Assembly (NCBI RefSeq): GCF_004358695.1
Contig: NZ_SNAA01000008.1
Coordinates: 83,535 to 147,534, forward strand
Direction of reading: 5' to 3'
Source: Palleronia sediminis
GTDB taxonomy: Bacteria; Pseudomonadota; Alphaproteobacteria; Rhodobacterales; Rhodobacteraceae
Length of the DNA stretch: 64,000 nt
In this document: piece after piece, positions 8,840-17,769 of the stretch
How the letters are laid out: each line of letters starts with the position of its first letter
Numbering within the stretch: the stretch's first letter is position 1
Notes under the pieces: model-generated
The model's input: only the letters and a program-made list of their open reading frames with translations
Database searches by the model: none
What the model was told of the DNA's origin: nothing
Position numbers and translations under genes: made by a program

Positions 8840-10516
8840 CTAGCGGTTGGCGCGGGCCATGATTCCGACCGCCGCCAGCCCCACCGCCGTCACCAAGAGC
8901 GCGGCCGGCGCGGCGTCGCCTATCCGCTCGAGCGAGGCCTGCTCGTAGACCCGCGTCGCCAGCGTGTTGTAGTTGAACGGCCGCAACAGCAGCGTCGCCG
9001 GCAATTCCTTGACGCAATCGACGAATACCAGCAACAGCGCCGTGCCCACCGACCCGCGGATCATCGGCAGATAGACCCGGCGCAGCGCCCCCCCCGCGCT
9101 CTGGCCGAGGGTGCGCGCGGCCAGCGGCAGGTTGGGCGATACGCGGCCCATGGCCGAATCCGCCGCGCCCTGCGCGATGGCAAAGAACCGCACCACGTAG
9201 GCCAGCACGATCGCGGCGGCCGATCCGGTCAGCATCAGCCCCGGATCGACGCCCGTGACCCATAAGATCGCGTCGGCCAGCCGGTTGTCGAAGGCCGCCA
9301 GCGGGATCAGCAGCCCCAGCCCCAGCACCGCGCCCGGCGCCGCGTAGCCGATTGTCGTCGCGGGCAGCAAGAGCCGCGGCAGCGCGCGGCGGCTGAGCCG
9401 GACGCCATAGACGAGAAACAGCGCCGCGCCGACCGTCAGCACCGCCGCCGCCCCCCCCGTCGAGACGGTGTGCCAGAAGGCCCGCGCGAGACCCGGATCG
9501 AGCCAGCGATCCCCCTCGCCCACCGCGTGGCCCGCGATCACGCCCATCGGCAGCACGAAGCCGAGGCCAAAGGGCAGCAGGCAGGCGAGGCACGCGGCCA
9601 GGGCGCGCCAGCCCGAAAGCGGCGCGCGTTCGGGGCGCCTTTCGGACCGGGACATGGCGTAGAACCGACTGCGCCGGCGCGAGATCTTTTCGAGCAGGAC
9701 CAGCGCCAGGATCACCGCCAGGATGACGCAGGCGATCTGCGCCGCGCCGCCGACATTGCGGCTTTCGAGCCAGACGGTGAAGATGCCGGTGGTCAGGGTC
9801 TGGATGCCGAAATACTCGACCACGCCGTAATCGTTGATCGTCTCCATCATCACGATGGCCGCGCCGACGGCGATGGCGGGCCGGGCCAGCGGCAGGCCGA
9901 CGCGCCAGAACCGGCTGAGCGGTCCGGCGCCCAGCGCGCGCGCGACCTCGATCGTGGTGGTCGATTGCTCGCGAAAGGCGGCGCGGGCGAGCAGGTAGAC
10001 ATAAGGGTATAGCGCCAGCGAAAGCACAAGAACCGCCGCCCAGCCCGAGCGGATGCGGGGAAAGCTGTAATCGGCGGCCGAGCTCCACCCCATCACGCGC
10101 CGCAGCTCGGTCTGGACCGGCCCGGCATATTCGAGGAAATCGACCAGCGCATAGGCGCCGACATAGGCCGGGATCGCCAGCGGCAGCAAAAGCGCCCATT
10201 CCAGCCAGCGCACCCCCGGAAAGCGGTACATGACCACGAGCCAAGCCGTGACCGTGCCGATGACCGCCGCCGCCGCCCCCGTCGCTGCCATAAGCGTCAG
10301 CGAATTGCCGAGATAGCGGGGCAGCGTCGTGCTGATGAGATGGCCCCAGATCGCGCCCGAGGGGTGCGTCGCCAGCCACAGGACCGAGGCCACCGGCAAA
10401 AGCACGATGGCGGCGATCAGGGCGGCGCCCACGCTCCACCCGTCGGGAAGGAGACGGCGCCGGGCCGGCCCCTTTCCATCGGGGCGCGCGAAATCTTGAG
10501 CGATCCGGTCGGACAT
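8840..10516 (-). CDS. Iron(III)-type ABC transporter permease (FbpB-like)
   Basis: A 558-residue inner-membrane protein built of two homologous permease halves with about twelve membrane segments. Each half has an EAA-type loop that contacts the ATPase: EVARALGAGPLSRFWRVGLPLARPAI near 180 and AARTLGQSAGGALRRVYLPMIRG near 460. This fused layout is typical of Fe3+ permeases (FbpB/SfuB/AfuB) and of ThiP; the MMETINDYGVVEYFGIQT segment favours the iron group. No binding protein or ATPase gene lies beside it in the window, so it is an orphan permease here. Confidence 0.85.
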   Translation of the reverse strand: MSDRIAQDFARPDGKGPARRRLLPDGWSVGAALIAAIVLLPVASVLWLATHPSGAIWGHLISTTLPRYLGNSLTLMAATGAAAAVIGTVTAWLVVMYRFPGVRWLEWALLLPLAIPAYVGAYALVDFLEYAGPVQTELRRVMGWSSAADYSFPRIRSGWAAVLVLSLALYPYVYLLARAAFREQSTTTIEVARALGAGPLSRFWRVGLPLARPAIAVGAAIVMMETINDYGVVEYFGIQTLTTGIFTVWLESRNVGGAAQIACVILAVILALVLLEKISRRRSRFYAMSRSERRPERAPLSGWRALAACLACLLPFGLGFVLPMGVIAGHAVGEGDRWLDPGLARAFWHTVSTGGAAAVLTVGAALFLVYGVRLSRRALPRLLLPATTIGYAAPGAVLGLGLLIPLAAFDNRLADAILWVTGVDPGLMLTGSAAAIVLAYVVRFFAIAQGAADSAMGRVSPNLPLAARTLGQSAGGALRRVYLPMIRGSVGTALLLVFVDCVKELPATLLLRPFNYNTLATRVYEQASLERIGDAAPAALLVTAVGLAAVGIMARANR

Positions 10517-10560
10517 GCCCTCACCTAGTCCGGGCGGCGGCGTCTTGTCCAGCGGCGGGA

Positions 10561-10598
10561 CGGGCCGCGGGATTGCGGCCGAAGGACGCCGCGGCCCG
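10561..10598 (-). terminator. Hairpin downstream of gapR
   Basis: CGGGCCGCGG at 10561-10570 and CCGCGGCCCG at 10589-10598 are perfect ten-base inverted repeats with an 18-base loop. They lie 44 bases past the gapR stop and before the permease start, so they could end the gapR transcript. There is no T-tract. Confidence 0.4.
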
Positions 10599-10642
10599 CC
10601 GCCCGGTCACGATGTCACTTATCGAACAAGATACCGCAAATA

Positions 10643-10906
10643 TCAGTCCATCCCGAGGGCTTGCTTGTACATTTCCAACATCGCTTCTTCTTCGGCGATG
10701 TCGTTCTTGTCGCGCTTGCGCAACGCGATGACCTTGCGCATCACCTTGGTGTCGTAGCCGCGGCCCTTGGCCTCGGCCATCACCTCTTTCTGGGCATCCG
10801 CGATATCCTGCTTTTCCTGTTCGAGCCGCTCGTAGCGCTCGATGAACTGGCGCAGCTCGTCGGCGGCGATGTGATAGCTGGATTCGGTGACTGAGGCGTC
10901 GGACAT
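10643..10906 (-). CDS. gapR: GapR-family nucleoid protein (DUF2312)
   Basis: An 87-residue, highly helical and charged protein: [48 protein letters not shown], then a short C-terminal helix ending in ALGMD. This is the whole-length signature of GapR, which clamps overtwisted, AT-rich DNA ahead of polymerases and stimulates topoisomerases in Caulobacter. Lys and Arg residues along the coiled-coil region are kept. It stands alone and is divergent from a small membrane protein gene. Confidence 0.93.
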   Translation of the reverse strand: MSDASVTESSYHIAADELRQFIERYERLEQEKQDIADAQKEVMAEAKGRGYDTKVMRKVIALRKRDKNDIAEEEAMLEMYKQALGMD

Positions 10907-11044
10907 GCAGGCTCTCGCTTGGTGGATCTGGGGGCCGGCGCCGGCCGGGGGCGCCGCGATGCGCCCCTGTTAGAAGCGCGCGCGAAAGGCGGCAAGGGCG
11001 GATCGGGCTTGCGGGCGCCATCCAGCCGGTCTAGCCCCGCGGCC

Positions 11045-11260
11045 ATGACGACACTCATCTGGATCGGAACGGCCCTGTCGGCCGCGGGGCTCGCGGGGCT
11101 GGTCTTTTGCATCGTTTCGGCCATGCGGCTGCGGCGCGCGGGGCTCGACGACGCGGCGCTACGCGCCCGGCTGCGCGGGCTCGTCGCGTGGAACCTCGGG
11201 GCGCTGATGCTGTCCATGCTGGGGCTGATGGTGGTGATCGTCGGCATCCTCATCGGCTAG
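11045..11260 (+). CDS. Small two-helix membrane protein
   Basis: A 71-residue protein with two membrane segments (IWIGTALSAAGLAGLVFCIVSAM and LVAWNLGALMLSMLGLMVVIVGILIG) separated by a basic loop RLRRAGLDDAALRARLRG. I recall similar short proteins in Rhodobacteraceae, but no function is known. The last 102 bases are antisense to the 3' end of the FadJ-like gene. The start is the ATG just before the first hydrophobic run. Confidence 0.65.
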   Translation: MTTLIWIGTALSAAGLAGLVFCIVSAMRLRRAGLDDAALRARLRGLVAWNLGALMLSMLGLMVVIVGILIG

Positions 11261-13126
11261 ACCCGGCGGATCGCCCAGCGGATACGGCGCGGGCGGGCGC
11301 AGCGCGATCTCGTCGGGCGGCGGGTCGGCGACGCCGCGTTCGTGCAACTCGTCGAGCCGCGACCACAGCTGACCCCGCCCATGCGCCTCGGCCAAGGCCA
11401 GCACGCCGCCGGACCGGCGCGGCAACCCGAGCGCCGCGAGCGAGGCCAGGTCCACCGCCTCGACCCCCGCGGCGCCGTCGGTCAGCAACCGCTCGGACGC
11501 GGCGGCGGCGGTCATCGCCAGCCAGATCTCGGCGATGGCGGCGGCATCGGGCGTCGCCTGCTCGATCTCCCATGTGCGGCGCAGACCCGCCGACAGGCGC
11601 GGCGCATCGCCAAGCTCCAGCCCCTTGCGGTGCATGACGGCAAGGATCGACCCGCCGGACAGGTGGCGCGCGGCCTCCCATGCCGGGGCGCAGGGGGCGG
11701 TGCCATAGGCGGCCGACAGCTGCGCGTCGATCCGGTCGGGCCGCGCGCCCAGCATCACCATCGCCTCGACCGCCTCGCGCGAGGCGCGCGCAAGCTGCGC
11801 GACGATGCCCGTCGCGGTGGCGGTGACGGGGATCAGCCCCAGCCGGGCCGCGACCGCCCCCAGCGGCGCCAGCGGCGCGGCAAAGACGGGGCCCGTGACG
11901 ATCTCGGCCAGCCCCGCCGCGGGATGGACGACCAGCGCGGCACGGGCGGCGGGCACCTCGATCTCGGGGCCGGGCGGCTCGCAGATCGCGACGGGCACGG
12001 CGTCGCCGCATAGCGCGTCGAGCGCGGCCAGAACCTCGTGACGCAGCCGCTCTGCGTCGATCCCGGCGATGAGGATCGCCTCGGCCGAGGCGAGCGGCGC
12101 CAGATCCTCGCCGAAGCCGAAACGCGACAGCGCGTCGCGCGCCAGTTCCGCCGCGGCGCCGCCCGCCTCGGCGCGGGCGGCCAGATCGCCCGCGATGGCG
12201 CCCGCCGTCTCGGCGAGATCGGCCCGGTCGAGCGCGACGAGTTCGACATGCGCCCCCGCCAAGAGCGCCTCGCGCACGAGCGGAACCGCCTGCACCCCCT
12301 GCGCCACGACCCCCAGCCGCGTGACCGGCGCGGGGGCCCCCGCCCGCAGCCGCGCCTCGGCCGCGGCGATGCGGCGGGTGCCGTGGCTCGCGCGCAGGGC
12401 GAGCGTATCGCGCCACAGGGTCGCCTCCATCCGGGGGCCGGCGCCGGGACCCAGCAGCACCAGCGCCTCGATGCAGTCGCACAGCGCCCGGCGCAGCGGA
12501 TCGCCCGGATCGGCCGCGCGCGCGGCATCGGTCGCGTCGAGCAGCGCCCCCGCCGCCGGGGGTGGACGGTCGAGCGTGGGGGTCGCGCCGCCGCCCGCCG
12601 CGAGCAGGTCCGAGGCGAGGCGGAACGCCTCGGGGCCAATGCGATCGAACAGCCCCGGCGGCGCGTCGGCGGGCGTGACCGCGCGCCCCTCGCACAGCAT
12701 CTCGACCGCGCGGGCGGGCGGGACCAGCCGGGGCAGCGTCTGCGTGCCCAGCGCGGCGGGCAGCACCCCGGCGCGCAGCGGGGCAAGACGGATCGCCGCT
12801 TCGGGCACGGCGACCCGCGCGGCGCAGGCGAGCGCGATCTCGGCCCCGGCGTCGCAGGCCGGCCCGTTCAGCGCGGCGATGGTCGGGATGCGGGCCGCGG
12901 TCAGCGCGCGGGCGATGCGGCGCGGCGTGTCATCCTCGACCGCGTCGGCCTCGAGCCCGAGGCAGAACGCCTCGGAGGCGCCCGACAGGATCAGCGCCCC
13001 GGCCGCGGCCGGCCCCGTTCCGCCCAGCACGGCCGCGATCTCGGCCTCGAGCCGGGCGACGCCCGCGCGGTCGATGCGGCGCGGCAGCAGGATCGTGGCG
13101 ATGCGGTCGGGCATGGGTCGGCTCAT
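11159..13126 (-). CDS. Degenerate FadJ/FadB-like enoyl-CoA hydratase / 3-hydroxyacyl-CoA dehydrogenase
   Basis: A 655-residue protein in the order of the beta-oxidation multifunctional enzyme: a crotonase-like N-terminus (ASEAFCLGLEADAVEDD, IPTIAALNGPACDAGAEIALACAARVAVPE) then NAD-binding and C-terminal dehydrogenase-like regions (EAVEAMVMLGARPDRIDAQL). Key residues look lost. The second catalytic Glu position of the hydratase reads IRLAPLRAG instead of LPE, and the Rossmann GxGxxG reads VVAQGVQAVP. Catalysis is doubtful. The tail after ~625 is low-complexity (DEDADDHHHQPQHGQH) and is antisense to the small membrane gene. GTG/ATG alternatives exist; ATG 13126 is used, 13114 is possible. Confidence 0.75.
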   Translation of the reverse strand: MSRPMPDRIATILLPRRIDRAGVARLEAEIAAVLGGTGPAAAGALILSGASEAFCLGLEADAVEDDTPRRIARALTAARIPTIAALNGPACDAGAEIALACAARVAVPEAAIRLAPLRAGVLPAALGTQTLPRLVPPARAVEMLCEGRAVTPADAPPGLFDRIGPEAFRLASDLLAAGGGATPTLDRPPPAAGALLDATDAARAADPGDPLRRALCDCIEALVLLGPGAGPRMEATLWRDTLALRASHGTRRIAAAEARLRAGAPAPVTRLGVVAQGVQAVPLVREALLAGAHVELVALDRADLAETAGAIAGDLAARAEAGGAAAELARDALSRFGFGEDLAPLASAEAILIAGIDAERLRHEVLAALDALCGDAVPVAICEPPGPEIEVPAARAALVVHPAAGLAEIVTGPVFAAPLAPLGAVAARLGLIPVTATATGIVAQLARASREAVEAMVMLGARPDRIDAQLSAAYGTAPCAPAWEAARHLSGGSILAVMHRKGLELGDAPRLSAGLRRTWEIEQATPDAAAIAEIWLAMTAAAASERLLTDGAAGVEAVDLASLAALGLPRRSGGVLALAEAHGRGQLWSRLDELHERGVADPPPDEIALRPPAPYPLGDPPGLADEDADDHHHQPQHGQHQRPEVPRDEPAQPGA

Positions 13127-13298
13127 GCGCGGCAGCCCTGCGCGGGGCGGCAGGCGGGGCGTGTCGGCGATGGGAGCGGCGCGTCGGACATGCGCGCATC
13201 CTGAAGGCTGGGCGTCGGGCGCGCAACCGCGCTCGTCTCGCGCGGCGGGCCGTGCTAGCGATGGGCAGAGACATGCCGAGCACGAGGGAGAGGCCGCG

Positions 13299-13724
13299 AT
13301 GACACCGCTGCACATGACATCCGACTATGCCGTTTCGCCCCAGATCGCCCCCGAGGACATGGCCGAGCTGGCGCGCATGGGCTTTGTCGCCGTCATCAAC
13401 AACCGCCCCGATCACGAGGTCGGGCCGTCCGAGCAGGCCGCCGCGATGCGGGCGGCGGCCGAGGCGGCGGGGCTGGTCTATCACGATATCCCGGTCGAGA
13501 ATGGCGGGCTGACGCAGGCCGAGGTCGATGCGCAGGGCCGCGCCGTGGCCGAGGCGGACGGCAAGGTTCTGGCCTGGTGCCGGTCGGGGATGCGCTGTGC
13601 GATGGTCTGGGCGCTGTCGCAGGCGGGAACCCGCCCCACCGACGAGATCCTCGAGGCGGGGGCGAGAGCCGGGTTCGACCTGCGCGGGCTACGGCCTCAG
13701 ATCGAGCGCGCCGCCGGGGGCTGA
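13299..13724 (+). CDS. TIGR01244 / DUF442 phosphatase-like protein (Blh-type domain)
   Basis: A 141-residue protein with the family pattern: SDYAVSPQIAPEDMAELARMGFVAVINNRPDHE at the N-terminus, YHDIPVENGGLT in the middle and the Cys-loop CRSGMR near residue 104, which would be the phosphatase-type active site. Members of this family occur alone or fused to beta-lactamase-fold sulfur dioxygenases (Blh). The substrate is unknown. A GGGAGAGG ribosome site precedes the ATG. Confidence 0.85.
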   Translation: MTPLHMTSDYAVSPQIAPEDMAELARMGFVAVINNRPDHEVGPSEQAAAMRAAAEAAGLVYHDIPVENGGLTQAEVDAQGRAVAEADGKVLAWCRSGMRCAMVWALSQAGTRPTDEILEAGARAGFDLRGLRPQIERAAGG

Positions 13725-13739
13725 CCCGGCCCGGCGCCT

Positions 13740-14675
13740 TTATGGCGGGGCCTCGCCCGCGTCGGGCAGGGACGCGGGCGCGTCCGGCGCGGGGTCGGAG
13801 GCGAGGGTGAAGATCTCGGAGACCGGCGCGCCGATCTTGACCGCCTTGACCCCGCCGGCCCGGCCCAGCCGGGCGGTGGCCACCTGCACCCCCCCGGCCG
13901 CGCAGATCGCGACCCCGTCGAGGTCGCGCCGCGTCAGGCGGATCGTGTCGCCCACCGCAAGCGCGCGCAGGCGCGCGACCTCCATCTCGGTGCGGTAGAG
14001 CACCGCGTCGAGCGCGATCCGCCCGTCGAGCACCCGCGCCTCGAGCCGCCCGGCCCAATGGCTGGCCGCGCTGGATGCGGCGGCGGGCGCGGGGGCCGGG
14101 CGCGGCAGGATCAGCCGCACCACCCCGCTGCGCGCCGTGCCCTCGCCCAGGGCGAGGTCGAACCGCCACAGGTCATGCGGCGCATCGGCCAGCGACAGCG
14201 GCAGCGTCTGCGGGTCGGCGACCGGCGCGGCATAGCGGAACCCCGCCGCGATCCCCGCGCCCGACAGCTCGGCGGCCAGCGTTTCCTGCGCGGCCAGCAC
14301 CCCGTCGAACGGATCGGCCACAAGCGCCGCATCGACCGCCGTCACCGCGCGGTCGGGCACCGGGCGAGACAGGAGGCGGCCCAGCGTCTGGCGTTCGATC
14401 AACCCCGCAAGCACCCCGCGCGGCACGATCGCCGCGCCATAGCCGTCGGGCCCGTCGAGCAGCAGCGCCAGGTCGCCCGCCTCGACCATCGCGGCCACCT
14501 CGGGCGGGTGGACGAGGCCGCGTTCGGCCGCGGCGATGCGCACTGCGACGCCGGGCTGGCGGCCCAGCCCGAACTCGAACGCGCGGCGCCAGACCCGTTC
14601 GGGGGTCAGGCGCGGCAGCGCCTCGGCCCGCGGGGGCGTCGATAGCTTGCGGCGAAGAGCCGATTCGCTGGTCAT
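13740..14675 (-). CDS. FliM/FliN-type flagellar motor switch protein
   Basis: A 311-residue protein. The N-terminal region (LTPERVWRRAFEFGLGRQPGVAVRIAA, then a FliM-like middle domain with DAALVADPFDGVLAAQ) precedes a C-terminal SpoA/FliN domain (LDAVLYRTEMEVARLRALAVGDTIRLTRRDLDGVAICAAGGVQVATARLGRAGGVKAVKI). These domains form the C-ring that reverses the motor. It is shorter than canonical FliM and lies outside any flagellar cluster in this window. ATG 14675 has an ACAGGA site; longer readings would add a basic, unconserved stretch. Confidence 0.8.
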   Translation of the reverse strand: MTSESALRRKLSTPPRAEALPRLTPERVWRRAFEFGLGRQPGVAVRIAAAERGLVHPPEVAAMVEAGDLALLLDGPDGYGAAIVPRGVLAGLIERQTLGRLLSRPVPDRAVTAVDAALVADPFDGVLAAQETLAAELSGAGIAAGFRYAAPVADPQTLPLSLADAPHDLWRFDLALGEGTARSGVVRLILPRPAPAPAAASSAASHWAGRLEARVLDGRIALDAVLYRTEMEVARLRALAVGDTIRLTRRDLDGVAICAAGGVQVATARLGRAGGVKAVKIGAPVSEIFTLASDPAPDAPASLPDAGEAPP

Positions 14676-14773
14676 GTCCTGTCCCGGAGTGGATCGTTGT
14701 GCGCGCATCCCCATCCTTGGCGTGCGCGGGTTTCCAAATCCTGAACGCGCGGGCGATTTTCGGCGGGCCGGCC

Positions 14774-17452
14774 CTATTCGGCGGCCTCGGCGCGGGGCGG
14801 GGCCATGCGCAGCGGCACGCGCACGCGGAACGCCGCGCCGCCCTGCCCCGGCAGGTAGTCGATGCTGCCGCCCAGCCGGGCCATGATCTCGCGGCAAATG
14901 GCGAGACCCAGCCCCGCGCCGCCCGCGGCCTCGGTATTGTCGGCGCGCGAGAATTTCTCGAAGATCAACGATTGCGCCTCGGCCGGGATACCGTCGCCGT
15001 TATCGATGAAATCGACCAGCACGGCGCCCCCCTCCTGCCGGACCGAGATCGTGAGCTCGGGGGTCGTCGCCTCGGCATATTTGCGGGCATTGGCGACGAT
15101 ATTGATGAAAACCTGCGCCAGGCGGTCGGGATCGGTCACGAGGTGGACATGCTCGGCCCCGCGGCGGCGGATGCGCAGCGCACCCTCGACACCGGCCGCG
15201 GCCACGGCGCGGTCGAGGATCCGGTCGAGCCGTTCGCTTGCGGGATGCAGCGTCACCTGCCCGCTTTCCAGCACCGACAGGTCGAGAAGGTCGTCGAGCA
15301 GCCGTGTCAGCCGCGCGGCCTCGTCATGGATGATCCCCGAGAACCGCGCGCGTTCGCGCGGGGCCAGCCCGTCGCCGTCGCGCAGGATCTCGGCAAAGGA
15401 CCGGATCGAGGTCATGGGCGTGCGCAGCTCGTGGCTGATCTGGCTGAGAAAGGCGTCCTTCTGGATCGACAGCGCGGTGAGCTTGGCATTGGCGTCGCGC
15501 AACTGGCGGGCGGTGCGCGACAGCTCGTCGGACTGGGCCTCGAGCCGGGCGGAATATTCCATGATCTGCGCCGTCTCTTCGCCCACGCGCATGAGTTCCT
15601 CGACCGAGACGACGCTGCCTTCGGTCAACTGCGCGATCATCGCATGCGCGGTCGTGGCGCCGACCGATCCCGAAAGCTCCTTCTCGAGACGCTCGACGAA
15701 ACCGGGCGTCGCGTCGGGCAGGTAGCCCTGCTTGCCCTGCCGCGCGGCCTCGGCCTGGAACATGGCCTGCGCCTCGGAGGGGCCGAGGATGCGCTGCACC
15801 ATGATGAGCAGATCCTCGCTGTCGACGCGGCTGGGCTGCCACGAACTCAGCGCGGCGCCACTGCGAAAGACGTTGACCATGGCCGCGCCCTGCATCCGCT
15901 CCATCGGCGCGGGAAAGCTGACCAGAGAGCCGGCGACGAACCCCGCCACATTGGCCAGCAGCGACCACAAAAGCGCGTGCAGCACCGGGTCGAGCCCCTC
16001 CAGCCCGAACAGCGCCTCGGGCCGCAGCCAGCCGATGCCCCACGGCCCCTCGGCCACGACGCCCGCGGGCAGGATGCCGCCCGCGCCGAAGGACGGCAGG
16101 AACAGCGTCCAGGCCCAGAGCGCGAACCCCAGCCCCAGCCCGATGCCCGCGCCGGTCCGCGTGCCCCCCCGCCAGAAGATCGCCCCCATGAGCGCGGGCA
16201 GGATCTGCACGATCCCCACGAAGGAGATCAGCCCGATGGCGGCCAGCGCCGCACCGCCCCCCGACACGCGATAATAGAGATATCCCAGCGCGAGGACCCC
16301 GATGATCGAGAACCGGCGCGCCATCAGCACGACGCGGCGCACGTCGCCCGACATCATGGCCCGTTGCGGCCCCGACCGTAGCCAGAGCGGCACGACGATA
16401 TGGTTCGACATCATCGTGGCCAGCGCGATTGCGGCCACGATCACCATCGAGGTCGCCGAGGAAAAGCCGCCGAGGAAGGACAGCATGGCAAGCCCGCCCT
16501 CGCCCTGGCTCAGCGGCACGGTCAGCACGAAGAGGTCGGGATTGTCGCCGGCGCCGGGCAGGCCCAGCCCGACCACGGCGATGGGCACGACGAACAGGCT
16601 CATCGCCAGCAGGTAGGCGGGAAAGGCCCAGGCCGCGGTGGCGAGGTGGCGTTCGTCGCGGTTCTCGACCACGAGCACCTGGAACATCCGCGGCAGGCAG
16701 AGAAAAGCCGCGGCCGACAGGAAGGTGAGCCCGATCCAGCGCCCCGACGATACCTGCCACTCGGCGATGGGCGAGCTTTCGATCCGCGCGAAAATGCCCG
16801 CGGGACCGCCGCCCAGTGCAAAGACCACGTAGAGCCCCACCGCGAGCAGCGCGACCAGCTTGACCACCGCCTCGAGCGCGATGGCGGTAACGATGCCGCT
16901 GTGACGTTCGTTCACGTCGAGATTGCGGGTGCCGAAAACGATGGTGAACACCGCAAGCCCGATGGCCACGATAAGCGAGATCGAACCGGGATCGTCGCTG
17001 TCCGATCCGGCGATGACCGAAAACGACAGCGTCACCGATTGCAGTTGCAACGCGATATAAGGCGTGGTCGCGACGACCGCGAGGATCGTGACCAGCGCCC
17101 CCAGCGCCGTCGACTTGCCGTAGCGCGACGAGATCAGGTCGGCGATCGAGGTGATCCGCTGCGACCGGCCCACCCGCACCAGCTTGCGCAGCACCGCCCA
17201 CCAGCCGATCAGCACCAGCGTCGGGCCCAGATAGATCGTGACGAATTCGAGCCCCGAGCGCACCGCGTATCCGACCGCGCCGTAAAAGGTCCAGGCGGTG
17301 CAGTAGATCGACAGCGACAGCGTGTAGATGACCGGCCCGGTCAGCCATTCGCCGCGGCCCTGCGCGGTCATCCGTTCGGCGGCAAAGGCCACGACGAAGA
17401 GAAGCGCGACATAGGCAAGACACGCGCCGACGAGGAAATTTGCCGTCAGCAC
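14774..17452 (-). CDS. Symporter-type hybrid sensor histidine kinase (SSS domain + HisKA/HATPase)
   Basis: An 892-residue protein. Residues ~1-500 form about thirteen membrane segments of the sodium:solute symporter fold (TGPVIYTLSLSIYCTAWTFYGAVGYA, FLSAAAFLCLPRMFQVLVVEN, FLGGFSSATSMVIVAAIALATMMSNHIVVP). A linker and coiled-coil region lead to a histidine kinase with H-box SQISHELRTPMTSIRSF, N-box FINIVANARKYAE, DNGDGIP and GGAGLGLAI. This CbrA-like design couples solute binding or transport to phosphorylation. The GTG start lies in GTGCTGA, overlapping the preceding small gene. The likely partner is the response regulator two genes upstream. Confidence 0.92.
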   Translation of the reverse strand: MLTANFLVGACLAYVALLFVVAFAAERMTAQGRGEWLTGPVIYTLSLSIYCTAWTFYGAVGYAVRSGLEFVTIYLGPTLVLIGWWAVLRKLVRVGRSQRITSIADLISSRYGKSTALGALVTILAVVATTPYIALQLQSVTLSFSVIAGSDSDDPGSISLIVAIGLAVFTIVFGTRNLDVNERHSGIVTAIALEAVVKLVALLAVGLYVVFALGGGPAGIFARIESSPIAEWQVSSGRWIGLTFLSAAAFLCLPRMFQVLVVENRDERHLATAAWAFPAYLLAMSLFVVPIAVVGLGLPGAGDNPDLFVLTVPLSQGEGGLAMLSFLGGFSSATSMVIVAAIALATMMSNHIVVPLWLRSGPQRAMMSGDVRRVVLMARRFSIIGVLALGYLYYRVSGGGAALAAIGLISFVGIVQILPALMGAIFWRGGTRTGAGIGLGLGFALWAWTLFLPSFGAGGILPAGVVAEGPWGIGWLRPEALFGLEGLDPVLHALLWSLLANVAGFVAGSLVSFPAPMERMQGAAMVNVFRSGAALSSWQPSRVDSEDLLIMVQRILGPSEAQAMFQAEAARQGKQGYLPDATPGFVERLEKELSGSVGATTAHAMIAQLTEGSVVSVEELMRVGEETAQIMEYSARLEAQSDELSRTARQLRDANAKLTALSIQKDAFLSQISHELRTPMTSIRSFAEILRDGDGLAPRERARFSGIIHDEAARLTRLLDDLLDLSVLESGQVTLHPASERLDRILDRAVAAAGVEGALRIRRRGAEHVHLVTDPDRLAQVFINIVANARKYAEATTPELTISVRQEGGAVLVDFIDNGDGIPAEAQSLIFEKFSRADNTEAAGGAGLGLAICREIMARLGGSIDYLPGQGGAAFRVRVPLRMAPPRAEAAE

Positions 17453-17769
17453 CTCGGCTCGGCCGGACGGGGGGCGGTCGCCGGGGGTGGGGGGCGGTCG
17501 TCGGGGGCGGCCTGCGGCCCCGGCGGCGCGCCCTCGGGGCCGGCCAGCGCGCGCGACAGCACGCCCGCCACGAGAACCAGCCCGCCCCAGACCGCGAAAA
17601 GGAACAGCCCCGTGCGCGCGGTGGACGCGCCCTCGGGCGCCGCCGCGTTCAGCACCGGCAGCGCGAAAAGAACCGCGCCCAGCACCGGCAGCAGCCGCGC
17701 CGCATCCATCAGCCGCCGCCGGCGATAGAGCCTGCGGTCGACAAAGGGCGGCTCGGCGGGCGGGGTCAC
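17446..17769 (-). CDS. Small membrane protein between response regulator and kinase
   Basis: A 107-residue protein starting at GTG within GTGA of the response-regulator stop. It has a basic N-terminus (DRRLYRRRRLMDAARL), two membrane segments (LPVLGAVLFALPVLNAA and TGLFLFAVWGGLVLVAGVLSRAL) and a proline-rich tail. No family was recognised. Double overlap with its neighbours places it in a three-gene translationally coupled operon, so a role with the kinase, such as an accessory subunit, is an inference. Confidence 0.7.
   Translation of the reverse strand: MTPPAEPPFVDRRLYRRRRLMDAARLLPVLGAVLFALPVLNAAAPEGASTARTGLFLFAVWGGLVLVAGVLSRALAGPEGAPPGPQAAPDDRPPPPATAPRPAEPRC

Noticed and set aside
12038-13204. 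Plus-strand frame opposite the FadJ-like gene
   Set aside because: Although the FadJ-like protein is degenerate, its minus-strand frame keeps recognisable crotonase and dehydrogenase segments; the opposite frame has none.
14075-16381. Open frame of 768 codons antisense to the FliM/FliN-type and kinase genes
   Set aside because: Arg/Pro-rich low-complexity translation without domains; the opposite strand carries full domains.
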